From Gnetum montanum (lineage: Eukaryota; Streptophyta; Gnetopsida; Gnetales; Gnetaceae): a stretch of DNA of 64,000 nt. The notes below the pieces were generated by a model that was given only the letters and a program-made list of their open reading frames with translations, was not told the origin of the DNA and did no database searches. Numbering within the stretch: the stretch's first letter is position 1; each line of letters begins with the position of its first letter. The position numbers were made by a program, and so were the translations under genes. The stretch is from assembly GCA_015680685.1 (NCBI GenBank), contig MNCI01002752.1, positions 154,243-218,242 on the forward strand, in the 5' to 3' direction. This document shows positions 36,516-48,484 of the stretch, piece by piece.

Positions 36516-38560
36516 GTACCTGACTTCACCTTTATTCTCCACCAAGATGAACAGCTATGTTGGCATGACTTGGAAGGTAACATAGTGTTACCTCCCAACT
36601 GTTCAGTCCCAAGTATGCTTCTTCATGCTCTCACACAAATAGGCATGCAACACTTACACGTAGAATACATTGTGCAAGACTATGATTTGAGAGACTATCA
36701 TCCCACAAAATCGCAACGTCAAAGGGATTTGCAATAGGAGAGACACCATAATTCCTCGAAGGGAAAATGGTCTAATGATGCCCCCCACATTTTAAGTGAA
36801 ATTGAGGGTGATGAACTTACCTCAGGTAGTCGCCCACATAACAATGTTCCTCCCCTTGACTTTGGCCAAGGGGTTGTGTATTAGAAACTTCGTTCTACTA
36901 TTCACAACCCAGGTGCTGATACCAATGGACACAAAGTGCCTGACAAAGGAACAAAGACACATGACAAAGGTGGGCACTCTGATCGCAATCGCAATCGAGG
37001 TAGAGACCACCGAAGAGAAGGAAGTAGACACCATCATGGTGGCGGTTCTCCTTCTTCTTCACCTTCATCATCTCCTTCACCCTCTTCTTTAGTGTCTAGA
37101 TGTAGCCATAGAGAAATAGATCGTGAGGATAAGGGTAAACAAAGTGAAAGTCATAGACGAGATAACCAAAATAGAGGATGAGGGCATTCTAGGGAATCAT
37201 GTCATATAAGAAGGGAGAGTAGGGAACCACATAGGCACCATAGACGCTACGAACGAGATGATCATGATGAACCCCTACTCGCCACGTGAAGCATGCTAGA
37301 TATCACTAAGGCTGTGAGAATTCCAACAAGGCACCAAAAAGATAGTAGGATCAAGAGGTTAAACATGAATAACATCCCATGATTTGAAGGGGGATATAAC
37401 GTTGATCCTCAAAACCACTTACAAGCATTTCATGATGCGTGTGCCTTGCAAAACATAGAAAACAAGTGGCAAAAACTTAAGTTGTTCCCACGAACACTAA
37501 TAAAAGAAGCTGAAAGCTGGTACTGGTCCTTAGAACCGAAATCCATTTGTAGGTGGAGTACGATGTTAGGATTGTTCAATGATAAGTACCGAACGTACTC
37601 CCAGGTGTCTAACCTATGAAAGAAAATCCAAGGATGGAAACAAGGAAGTCATGAACCCTTGGATGCTGCCATGGGCCGCTATTATGCACTACTACATCGT
37701 TGTCCTGGCCATGGTTATTCATAGCAGGATCAACTATGCCATCTCGTAGATGGGCTTAGGCATGAAACGAGAAACCTTGGGACTTATGCCCAAGGAAGGT
37801 TATCTGAGCTTAGGTCCCATCAAATTCACAGACTGTTGGAGCAAGTTGCTATGGAAGAAGGTGAGCTACGAAAGTGAGAAAGTGTGGAAGAATATAACCG
37901 AGATCCTTCCCTCCAAAAGAAGGGAGTAAGATTTTGTAAGGATGAGGAAGAGTCACCACTCAAAGAGATGGTGAATAGGAAAACCTTGCCTATCCAAAAT
38001 TTAGCATCAGAAGTATCGGAAAAGGTAGACCAAATGTGGAAGTCCTTGGATAGTAGGTTTCAAACTGTTCTCAAAGTAGTAGAGGAGTCCAGAGAGCGAG
38101 GTAGTGATCATGAAAAAAGAAAAAAGAGAGAAGCGAAAAATGCACGTAACAAAGGTAAGGGTAAATTCGCTATTATTGAAGAGGTTGTGGACTCAGATAC
38201 AGACAATGATAGTGGATGCGAGATCTATCAATACAACCATCCTAAGGGATGTTGCCCTGTGATCTCACATTTGTAGGAGTCTGGGATGTATGCACTTAAG
38301 CCACATTTAAACAAACGGCAAACATCCCGATGGTTACCTTATCCCCAAAGTAACCCAAGGCAGTTCCACCAACCTTTAACATATTATCCAAGTGGAACTC
38401 CACCATAACCAATTGAGCAACATCAACAGTGGCAACACCCACAATCATGGGGAATGCCACCACCAAGGCAACAATATCCTTACCGGTAACCTAACCCCTA
38501 TGGATATTACGTGCAACATCTAATCTCTCCACGTGACTCTGTCGGTCACATTAATCCTTA
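36516..38560 (+). pseudogene. gag of element B, main part
   Basis: Resumes the gag frame after element C. Segments: FILHQDEQLCWHDLEGN near 36530; a Ser/His/Arg-rich linker (36940-37180); capsid-type domain 37365-37800 (FEGGYNVDPQNHLQAFHDA, WQKLKLFPRTLIKEAESWY, DPLD-like ALLHRCPGHGYS); Lys/Glu-rich segment 37884-38200; zinc-knuckle-like CEIYQYNHPKGCCP near 38218 with the second Cys changed to Tyr; then a Gln/Pro/Tyr-rich tail. Several stops (for example 36735, 38274). Confidence 0.8.
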
Positions 38561-38879
38561 GAATCACTACTAAGCCCGTGAATACTATAGGACTCCCTCT
38601 CCTAGGGGCAACATTCCACAAGTGTACCATCCTTCCCATCCGGTCGCATCTCTCCCACCAATAGCTCCATTACCACTTGCTCTAGCAATGCAAGGTGAAC
38701 TCCCTGCTCAGCCACAACAACGTAATGCCACAAGGGTTATTAATCCTCAACCTACTATTGGTTCTGACAACTATGCAAAGAAAAGATCTTTCTTCAGAAC
38801 CAAAAATCCAATCAAGCCTTTGCAACCCCAATCAAATGAGTCTTTGGATGCCTCTATATCAAATAAAGCTTTAGAGTCC

Positions 38880-41800
38880 CCTTTTGAACCTAACACCACA
38901 TTCAACACATATGGTCATGTTAACACATGCCATTATTGATTGGATCAAAGCTGGCCACCTTCCTAGGATATTCTCTAATCCTGGGAATCCCCTAATATAT
39001 CTAAAAATTGCTGGGAATGAGCCATGAAAAGCTCTTTTGGATTCAGGTTCTGGTGTCAACCTAATATCCCAAGAAATGTATAAGGCCTAGAACCTGCCCC
39101 CATTAAAAAAGAGCAATGTCCATTTAGAGTTAGCCAACCAGTCCATCACTATTACCTTGGGATAAGTGGAGGACATTGTTACCACTGTTTGTGTGTGGCC
39201 GTATCCAGGTGATTCAAGTAAACAATGGTAAGGGGGACTTCCCAATCATAATGGGAAGGGCATGGCTAAGTACTATCGATGTGTGCCTAGGAATTTACAA
39301 TCTTTCCCTAGAAATATCTAAGAAATTTTTTTTTAGAAAGATCAAGAAGAAGAAGGTTCCATGCATTGCATATAGTGACACAGGGTGCAATTGCGTGCAG
39401 ATATCATGGGTTTTTCAAAGTTTAACATTGCCTACATGCAATCAGTGTGCACAGACGATCAACATACAAAGGTGCTTGTATGCAGTAGCCACATGACAAG
39501 AAGACACCCTATGGCTGATAGCTGATCAAGAAAGTAGCTCACTTATATGTATGGAACTAACTTAGGATTTGACTTGCGCTTACATAGATAACATAGATGC
39601 ATTAGATCAAGTCCACTACCAACTTCCCAGTCCTAACTTAGAAAACATCAACTGGGGAAGTTGGAAATTCCTAAGAAATTTAAACAAGAGCCCCTAGAGT
39701 TAAGACCATTGCCCACTGGTATGGAATACATGTTCCTTGAGAATGAAAAATCGATAATCATCAATGCAAGACTTTCTTCGCAACAAAAAGAAAGTTTGGT
39801 CAAGGTAATAAACAAGTGGTCAAAAGCCTTCTCTTTGTCATATCTGGAATTAACTAGAATAGATCCTAGAATATGCCAACATAGGATTTACACTGACTCC
39901 TCCATGAAGCCTCAAAACAACCACAGAGGCGATTGAACCCAAAGTTGAAGCAAGTAGTAAAAGAAGAAATCAAATAGCTTCTAAAGGTTGGGTTTATATA
40001 CCCCATTACTAATAGCGAATGGGTCAACCCCTTAGTAATCGTGCCTAAAAAGGAAGGCAAATGGAGGATGTGCATAGATTTTAGGCTGCTAAACATGGCA
40101 ACATTCAAGGATCACTTTTTGTTACCATTTGTTGACTAAGTCTTAGACACAATCACAGGGCATCGCTATTAGAGTTTTCAAGATGGCTATAGTGGATACA
40201 ACCAAATACAAATAGCCCTAGAAGATCAAGCTAAAATGATGTTCATCAGTCCTTGGGGAACGTTTGCATACAAGCAAATGCTGTTTGGCTTGTGCAATGC
40301 CCTTGCCATGTTTCAACACTTAGTTCTAAGCATATTCCAGCAGTAGATAGGAAATGGTGTGGAAGTCTTTATGGATGACTTCTCCACCTATGAAGCAAGT
40401 TTTGATTAAGCCTTGGACAGGTAACAGCAAGTGCTGAAAAGATGTGTAGAAATAATCTAAAGGCTCAATTGGTAGAAAAGCCATTTATTGGTCCAAGAAG
40501 GCATAGTACTTGGGCATAAAATTTCACATGCAAGGATAGAGGTAGACCTTGAGAAAATCAAAGTCATCCAAGGAATTACCCATCAACCGAAAACTATCAA
40601 AGACATTCGATCATTCCTTGGACACATTGGCTACTATAGGAGATTCATAGAGAAATTTTTGAAGGTTGCCAAACCATTGGTAGAGTTAACGAAAAATGAC
40701 GTACCCTTCGAGTGGACCAAGGAATGCGAACTAGCTTTCCAAACTATGAAATAGAAGCTAGTAGAAACATTCATTCTACAAGCTCTTGACTGGTCCAAAT
40801 TGTTCCATGTCATGAATGATGCATCGAACTATGCCTTAGGAGTCATGCTTACATAGTTAGATAACCAAAAATGCCCTTATATCATCCACTGTGCAAGTAA
40901 AAGTATAGCTGGTGCACAACTTAACTACACTACTACAGAAAAAGAATTAATGGTCGTAGTGTTTGCACTAGAAAAATGTAGGCACTATGTATTGGGATAC
41001 AAAGTATTCATACACATAGATCATAGTGCAATCTGGTTCCACATGAATAAGCCAATGGTAAGCCCCCATATTATACGATGACTAGTAATCCTACAAGAGT
41101 TCGATTTGACAATGATCGATTGTAAAGGCACCGAGAATGTAGTTGCTAATCATTTATCTCAGTTGCACTGGGATAGCAGAGAGGATGAGTATCCAATTTT
41201 CGATCATTTCCCCGATGAGTTCCTCTTTGCCGGTGTAGTGAATAACCAATCACCCACAGAGAGAAACTAGTACAGTAGCATTCTTACCTATCTCCTTACC
41301 CAACAAACACCATAAGAGTTTGACCTTAAGAAGAAACAACAATTTCTTCATACAGCTAAGTACTTTATGGAGATCAATGGACAACTTTATAAAGTATGTC
41401 CTAACGGCTTAATTCAATGATGTGTTCTTGATAGAGATCAATTGAGAGTTCTCCAAGATGCTCATGAGGGCCCTTGTGGGGGTCATTATGTTGGGAGACG
41501 AATGGCCATCAAGATCCTACTCGTAGGGTATTATTGACCTACCTTATTCAGGGACACCCATTAGTTCGTCCAATCTTGTGAGCGTTGTCAATGTGATGGG
41601 GGAATGACTGCTAGAATGGAGGGTCTACAACAATGGATTCAACCGTTAGAATCCTTCGACATTTGGGAAATTGATTTTCTAGGGTCCATTGCACCAATGT
41701 CCAATGCGAAAGCTTACATTGTAGTTGTCGTAGATTACTTAACAAAATGAGCTGAAGCAACTACTGCCAAAGATTGCATATCATCTACAGTTGTAGGATT

Positions 41801-42490
41801 TGTTCAACAACAAGTCATCAACAGGTTTGGTGTGTCACATGTACTTATCTCAGACAATGGAACACACTTTATAAGTGCAACTTTTCAGAAGTTAATGTAA
41901 CACTTAGGGCTTAAGCACAAATTGACTATACCATACCACCCCCAAGCGAATGGTCAAACCGAGGTCACCAACAGGGATATTACTAAGATACTGACCAGAA
42001 CCATTAGCAAGTATAGGTGAGACAGGAGCACTAAACTAAATGATGCTCTTTAGGCATACCGCTCTAGCTGGAAACTCCCTATAGGCTTCTCTCCCTATGA
42101 GTTAGTGTATGAAAAAATTCCAACGCTCCCTATCCAAATTGAGCTCCATACACTAGCCATGACATGTGACCTCAACCTTGACCTTGATCTAGCACAAAAA
42201 TAAAGGTTGATGATTCTTAACTTGCTAGATGAGAACCGACTAGCTGCCCTATCATCCAATGAATTGCACAAGGAATTTAACAAACAACATCATGACCTAA
42301 AAGAGGAAAATTAAGTATCAACCAGGAGATAAGGTTCTCTATTGGAATCCCACATGTGTCACAACGTACCAAATTTCAAACACTGTGACCATATATAAAC
42401 TTGAAAGCCTAGATAAGAGATCGTTAGTCAACGTGCAACAAAAAAAAACCTTTCCATGAGATTAAGATGGCCAGAACATATGCTACCTTT
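38880..42490 (+). pseudogene. pol of element B: protease, RT, RNase H, integrase
   Basis: Protease active site ALLDSGSGVNLIS with Asp-Ser-Gly at 39040-39048. Reverse transcriptase about 39660-40755: the FMDD catalytic motif is intact at 40368-40379 and the end reads IRSFLGHIGYYRRFIEKF. RNase H 40800-41180: MNDASNYALG, a Glu in EKELMV, DHSA. Integrase 41200-42480: His-His-Cys-Cys finger (HEGPCGGHY to SCERCQ, 41460-41595) and catalytic Asp 41673, Asp 41853, Glu 41961, the DD35E spacing. The order PR-RT-RH-IN is that of Ty3/gypsy. Many stops and frameshifts; a 39176-39496 stretch is out of frame. No chromodomain is seen after integrase. Confidence 0.88.
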
Positions 42491-44515
42491 GTAGGTGGGC
42501 AACCTTGATCATTATTACAAATCTCCTCCTTCCAACTCAGTCATGGGGGAGATGGCCACCTTTGCTAATCATTGAAGGCCATCAACTCTTTCTAATTTTT
42601 TTTACACATTTTTGTTTTACATATTTTTGTTGTTGTTTTTGTCTTACACATTTTTTGTTTTTCACATCTCTTTAATCTTTATTATTTTTTTACATCATCA
42701 TTCATATTTTTACCATTTCTTTGTGTGTTTACTTTATTTTTTTCATCACCCAATAAGTTTTCATGATGGTGGCATGAATAATATCATATGGATTGCTAAT
42801 GTTTGGATTTTACCTTTGATGTATGATGTTGATATTATGGTATGGTTCTTTTGATTGAATAGGCAATGAGTCCACATTGTTCATACATCCATAAAATCCT
42901 ATGGCCTCCCTTGGCTGGGAATTGTACAAGTCCCTTTTTCTAATAAAACTATTAATGAATTGGTGGCTAGGTATTTTTCAAACTAAGGAAAGACTCAAAG
43001 GATGAAAAGGGTGTGACTTCAAGGGGATTCGATGTAGCTATACTAGCTATTCTCTTGAGTGCTTGGATGCTTTTTCTTTGGGGTTTTCACCATTCTGACC
43101 ATTCATTAAATCACTGGAATTTGAGTACATAAAAAATAAGTCTTTACATGGTGTGGTTCTCATGCAAAAAACATAAAAAAGAAAGAGAAAAAAAAGTGAG
43201 AATTCAAAGCACACCCCTTAGACACAATAATGAACTTGGGCTACACACACTGGTTATGGCACTAGAAAGACATGTTACCCATGCCTGAAGGTTCCCTCTA
43301 ACTAAGGCCTTTCTCACTTTCTGGTTCTCCATCTCGTTCTCCTCGGAATGGTTGTGAATTTTTGTAGAGGCATTCTTGTTACTTCAAGAAGATCGGTTGG
43401 TCAAATTTGTTGATGTGAGGTTATTGAATGTGGTTTGTTGAGCCTAGATTTGGAATGAGTTCTACTCGGTTACATTAACCATCAAACATACACAAGGGAC
43501 TTTACACAACCTTGTTCTTGGGTTTCCATTTCATCCTCTCCTCTCCACCTTTCTTTTCCATTTTCCACCTCATTGCTAGTTTTATCATTAGTCCGTATCT
43601 TGGTTGATGCATTATCCTTCCTTGGTAATTTCTTGTGGGTAAGTTTTTAACTCTTGCTTCCCAATGACATTCCTAGAGCCTACAGACTCTTTGGTTTGTG
43701 GGTTTGTCAAGGAATCAAGGGCATGAGCCTACTTTGGGGAGGACCCACTAGCATTCCTTTTTGGTGCATTTGTTAACTTCTTTCCCTTAAACATTTTCTA
43801 CAATCAACAATTTTTGTTTCATCCCCATCCATGACATCTATTTTATTGGCATTACCATTGTTACTTTTTCTCCATCTTTCTTATTCCTTATCTTTTTGCA
43901 TCCTATCGCTACTGAAGATTCGCTCTTAGTCATGGGAGCCTGGGCACAAAATTTTTTCAAATTTTCCTAACCCCTACACCTTAGGTAGTCACCAGTGTTA
44001 AAACTCTAGAATCAGTATCTTCCATAACCACAACTTAGCCAATGCACTTCACATCGATGCAAGGTACCAATTGAATTGTGATTTATCTACCCTCGCTTAT
44101 TTGTGACTGTGTTGTGTGTGTAGATGGTAATCATACAATAATGGACTAGGCCTAGAGGAAACACTCAGGATGGACTAGAACTAGAACACTTATGAAAGGA
44201 GCAAGATTGGTGGCGTGGCTATGGATAAACAATGAAGGATGCAATCTTGGCATCGATAACAACACATCTGCCTCTTTCTCTCTCTCTCCCCTTCTCTTCC
44301 AGTTGCCGAATAAGGCTGGATGTCATTATGTACAATGTTCACTTTTGTATTCATGAACACTAATGCTATCATGTATTGTACTGTTGATCTGTTCACCGGG
44401 CATGTTGAGTCTGTCACCCCATTCCACTGTCAATGATCATTTAGTCAATAATCCCATACCTTTCCAATATCTTGTAAGGAACTCGAGGACGAGTTTTCAT
44501 TTATTCATGGGGGTA
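42491..44515 (+). mobile_element. Post-integrase non-coding block of element B
   Basis: Starts with an internal purine tract (CAGTCATGGGGGAGATGG, 42538-42555), a T-rich stretch (42595-42735), the islands GTGACTTCAAGGGGATTC at 43013-43030, GCACTAGAAAGACATGTTAC near 43258, and GAGCCTACTTTGGGGAGGAC near 43725. Near 44124, GTGTAGATGGTAATC marks the position of the ORF2 start in other elements, but only a short remnant follows. The polypurine tract TCATGGGGGTA at 44505-44515 ends it. Confidence 0.6.
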
Positions 44516-45340
44516 TGATAAATCACGATATTGCATCCACGATATCGGATCAACCATGCGATGTCAGATTCCTAATATCGTGGCCCATCTCCTTGCCTAT
44601 AAATAAGAGGTGGCGCCCTTAGTTTCCACATTAGAAGTTAGACCCTTAGCCAAACTCTTGCCATTTTTTCCCTCCAGAGTTAGAATTATTTTTGCATGCC
44701 CGTAGTAGGAGTCATAGAGTGAACAGATCTTTATTCAAGCATTGTGTACCTGAGCACACTTTGTGTACGACAATAAAGATGAACTTTATGATAAACCTTG
44801 CAGCATACAAAATAGATTAATTAGCATTAATTATTATTTAATGCTTTCTTAGTTAATTAATTATTTCTCTCATCCTATAACTCTCTTAGTTAAATACACT
44901 CTTAGTTAAATACACTCAGTACAACCACTTCAAGCATGCATGTAGTTCTTGGCAAACTAGTAACAATTAGCGTTTCGTAATCCCAGCAACGTTGCACTGG
45001 TTCAGGATGTGTACGACAAGTGGGAATGGATATTGATGTTAGGAGTACATAGAACTTAGTTAATGAGTAGTTAATTTAGATTAGTCACTTAGTTATCTCT
45101 CTCTCCCCCTCCTTATTAACGCATGATATAAAACACATAAAAGCCATAAAAATCATATGCCTTAAACTTACTTAAACCATACAACTGTGACATACAAGTA
45201 AGTTTGGGAAGACAACGATTAACCAACCTGTTATCATTCCATAAAGGCGCATAGGCACTTAGTCCTTGGAATTTGACCGGATCGTGCATGAAATGCTCAT
45301 ATTCGTATGGTTGAGCATAGGGGTACCTCGCTGCTCATCA
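44516..45340 (+). repeat. 3' LTR of element B (825 bp)
   Basis: TGATAAATC to GCTGCTCATCA. Cores start at 44528, 44542, 44561 and 44575 (steps 14, 19, 14); TATAAATA at 44598, 23 bp after the last core. Followed by the duplication CCTCC. Confidence 0.92.
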
Positions 45341-45345
45341 CCTCC

Positions 45346-47035
45346 CCCATGACTATGGGTGTTACCACTATGGTTGATGACTATGTTGAGGCTAGTGAAA
45401 ATTCCCCCTAGGATAGTATGATTGGTTGTGGGACCAGCTATCATTACTGTGTGGAAAAGGAAATCTCTTGGGCATGTGTTTCTGTACAAACTTCGGATTT
45501 AATGCACTTTCCCAATACTCATGTAGATGCAACAAGATTAAGTAATGGACCTTTGGATGGTCATATATGCAGATGTCACATCCATTATCTTTGTTTGTGG
45601 TTGAGTCTATAGCCTTACTTACTTCAGCCATTTTTCCTGTTTGTCGTTAAAGTGTTCCTAGTTGTTTCTTGGTACTGCTTCCTCTATATATAGTGATCAC
45701 CTAGTTCATTTTGCACTACTTTCTCCTCTATGATTTTTATGAAAGTTTTAACTTTTTCATTCATCCATTCCAACATCTTATCCAACTTTTCTTCAAGCTC
45801 ATCAATATACTTTTTTATTAACAAGGTTTTTTGTAAAATCACTTCATTGAGGGCTGCCTCTTTTTCCTTATGGACCCTTTTCTTTTGAAGAGTTGGGTCC
45901 CAGTTATTTTCCTCTACATTCTTTCATTTACATAGCTCACCTTCTTCTTTTTCCACCCACCCAATTAACCTTTGTATCTAATGGGCTTTCAATTTGTATA
46001 ATCAACCTTGAGCATCTATCCCAAGGGTCTCTCTCATTTCATTGTAATTCACATCTATGATGTGAAAAAATTGCTATTTTTGAGAGAAATCATGGCCAAG
46101 ACATCTATGTTGTAGTGAATAGTATCTATCGAAGGCCACATCCAAGGGTTCATGATTTTCTTGCTACCACTCTTGGATCTGTTTCTTAGGTTGGACACTC
46201 TCACATAGGTTTGATATTTTTCATTGAAAAGTTCTAGCACTGTGGACCACTAATGGATGGAACTTGGTTCCAATGATCTATACCAACTTTCAGCTTCATC
46301 AATTAGTGTCCTAGGAAAGAGCTTAAGTTGTTGCCATCCACTTTTAATGTTGTATAGGGCATAGGCATCTTGGAAGGCTTGTAGATGATGTTGTGGATCA
46401 AAATCATAGCCTCCCACAAACTCAAGGATATTATTCATATCAAGCCTAGGTAGGAAACTTTCCTTGCGATGCCTGTGAGGTACCTTAACTACCTCCATGA
46501 TTTGCATCAAGCTCTTAGTGGCTAACAAGGGCTCATCGTTGTTAGACATGTTGTGATGAAGATTGCTATTTCTATTCATTTAATTATGATGATATTGTCT
46601 ATGCTCATTTTGATGTCTTTGATTGTTCCCTTGGGTTTGATTTCTATCTTTATCTTGATCCCATAGTAGAGCTTTATCTCTATACCTATGTTCATCTTCA
46701 TCAGAACTAGATGTTGAAGAGAAAGAGGAAGATGAGGAATTGGGAGAATCACCATACCTTTTATAGTTCTCCCCATGGTCCCTTGATTTATCTTGTTTAG
46801 GTTTAGAGGAGATCCTAGGCCTTGAGGCCCTCCTTGATGTAAGACTTACTCCATCTCCTCTAGGATTGTCTACACTAGCTAAACATAGTCTTTGAGTGTA
46901 GTAAGGGTCTAAATGAGCATAGGAAACCCTTACTTGAGGTTGTTCACTTCAATTTTCTTTAGTATATATCCTATCATTTCTCCTATGAGCTTTTTCATCA
47001 TACAATGCATTATTGATCTAGTGCAAAGAAGACAT
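45346..47035 (-). pseudogene. gag of element D, N-terminal part
   Basis: Minus strand, from ATG at 47033-47035. Ser/Arg-rich N-terminal region (HRRNDRIYTKEN, then a poly-Ser stretch), LDMNNILEFVGGYDFDP and HHLQAFQDAYALYNIKSGW of the capsid-type domain (46250-46579), LIDEAESWYRSLEPSS, and CDICIYDHPK at about 45560 where the zinc-knuckle-like motif is partly lost. The frame is long, with few stops. It is cut at 45346 by element B and continues at 27433. Confidence 0.8.
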
Positions 47036-47148
47036 AATTTAGCTTGATAACATGTATGACTTAAAATATTAATATTTTGTAAGAGATAGATCATTAATAC
47101 CTTTACAGCAATTGTGTATAATATAACTAATCTAGATAACTAGCACCA

Positions 47149-47166
47149 TCCCTGGCAACACCACAA
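47149..47166 (-). other. Primer binding site of element D
   Basis: Minus strand TTGTGGTGTTGCCAGGGA, a decayed tRNA-Asp-type site next to the 5' LTR. Confidence 0.65.
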
Positions 47167-47167
47167 A

Positions 47168-47982
47168 TGATGAGTGACAAGGTACCCCTACATCTAACCA
47201 TACGAATTACAAGTGTTCACGTACGATCTAATCAAATTCCATGGATGGAACTAGTTGTGCATCTAAATTGTTATGCCTTAATCACAGTTCGTTGTCTTCC
47301 CACTTGGTCTAGTGATAGCTTTGTCACATATGGTTTAGTCCATAGTGAGGCATACAATTTTTATTATTTTATATTTTATAAGTTTAATTACCTAGAACAA
47401 GAATGAAAGGCAGAGTAATTTAATATCTAATTAATCTACTGCCTAGCTAGCCTAACACAAGTACTTGTTCCCACTCTGCGGACACATCCTAAATGTATAT
47501 AGTGCTGCTAGGTTACCAAATGTTAAGTATTCTGGGTTACCAAGCACTACACGTATGCTTGACATGGTTGTGCTTGTGTTCATTAACAACTGAAAATTAA
47601 TATCTTAATTAAAGTGCATTAAGGTAAAGTGCATGAATATTAAATGCATTAAAGGAAACATTAATCTATTCTCAGTTCTACAAGGATTGTCAAAAGAGCT
47701 CGTTTTTATTTTTGTCACACGAATGTGCTCAAGTACATCACTACTTGAACAAAGACCTGTACACACTCAAACTCCTATTGCAAGCGCTCAAAAATATTCT
47801 AACTCTGGAATGGCTAAGCTGCAAGAACTTTGGTACTCTATTGAAAACTAATGTCCAAACCATGCATCCAAGCATTATATTTATAGGCCAACACACATGC
47901 CATGATATTGGATACCTAACATCACTTGTAGGCTTCGATATCAAGTATTCGATATCGGAGCCAGGAAAAACATAGTTCATCA
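47168..47982 (-). repeat. 5' LTR of element D (815 bp)
   Basis: Plus-strand ends TGATGAGTGACAAGG and TAGTTCATCA. TATA box in reverse at 47878-47885; cores start, on the minus strand, at 47955, 47941, 47922 and 47908 (14, 19, 14), with 23 bp to TATA. Confidence 0.9.
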
Positions 47983-48484
47983 CCAAGTGATAGTACTACT
48001 GGGTTACCAAGTAGCTACACTTAAGTGCTTAAGATCAGTTGTACTAATTCTGCTTAACAACAGTAATTATGAAATGCATTGAAAGTAAATCATTAACTAA
48101 TGAAAATAGTAAACATTAAGCTAAGTGAAAATAATAAAGACTAAGTGATGTTGCAATGATGTAGAGTAATCTTGATCTTTATTTCCAAGCATGCAATGTG
48201 CTAAAGTACATCACACTTGAATAAAGATTCCATTCAATTACAAGGAATCACACTACCCATACACTGCTAAGTGCTAAGTACTAAAATCAAGTAAACAACA
48301 AACTGAGAGAGTTTAGCTAAATCTCTCTTGGATGATGCACCTAAGTGTTGTATTTATAGGCCTTGCACATGTTAGCAATATCAGATATTTGACATCGTAT
48401 CATGGGCTTCGATATCAAGGATCTGATATTGTGGCTCCAATATTAGATGCCCAATATTATAGCCTACAAAACCATGATTTATTA
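47983..48484 (-). repeat. LTR of element E, right part
   Basis: Continues the LTR that starts at 23424. TATA box in reverse at 48351-48358. Six promoter cores start, on the minus strand, at 48457, 48443, 48429, 48415, 48395 and 48381 (14,14,14,14... with the 20-bp step before the last two: 14,14,14,20,14). The end GATTTATTA is a mutated GACTTATCA. Joined length is about 871 bp. It is the same subfamily as 11020-11926. Confidence 0.85.

Larger units (their letters stand above)
27439..45340 (+). mobile_element. Element B: gag-pol Athila-like retrotransposon, nested in D and hosting C
   Basis: CCTCC at 27434-27438 and 45341-45345 is a perfect 5-bp duplication. Joining the flanks gives a gag sequence like that of G at about 61868-61885 (CATGGGGGAGGCC), which confirms the empty site. 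Parts: 5' LTR (27439 into the gap), gag (28078-28212, resuming at 36516), protease, RT, RNase H, integrase, non-coding block, 3' LTR 44516-45340. The first 310 bp of the two LTRs differ at about 30 positions (near 10 percent). Element C sits within gag. Confidence 0.92.
23798..47982 (-). mobile_element. Element D: reverse pol-less Athila-like retrotransposon, host of B
   Basis: Inserted into LTR E with a 5-bp duplication: CCATG at 23793-23797 and CCAAG at 47983-47987. The related LTR at 11020-11926 shows the uninterrupted site (CCAAG in reverse), so the left copy has one mutation. Its 5' LTR is 47168-47982 and its 3' LTR 23798-24620. Internal order on the minus strand: primer site, gag (interrupted by B), a short tail with KPKDTHW, the non-coding block (about 25930-26690) and a remnant of the ORF2 end. 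RT, RNase H and integrase are absent. The two LTRs differ at about a quarter of their first 100 plus-strand bases but much less further in, so D is visibly older than B and C. Confidence 0.88.

Noticed and set aside
42612-42854. Hydrophobic ORF after integrase in B
   Set aside because: It lies in the T-rich tract of the non-coding block; the equivalent tracts in A, C, F and G keep no common reading frame, so it is not an env protein.
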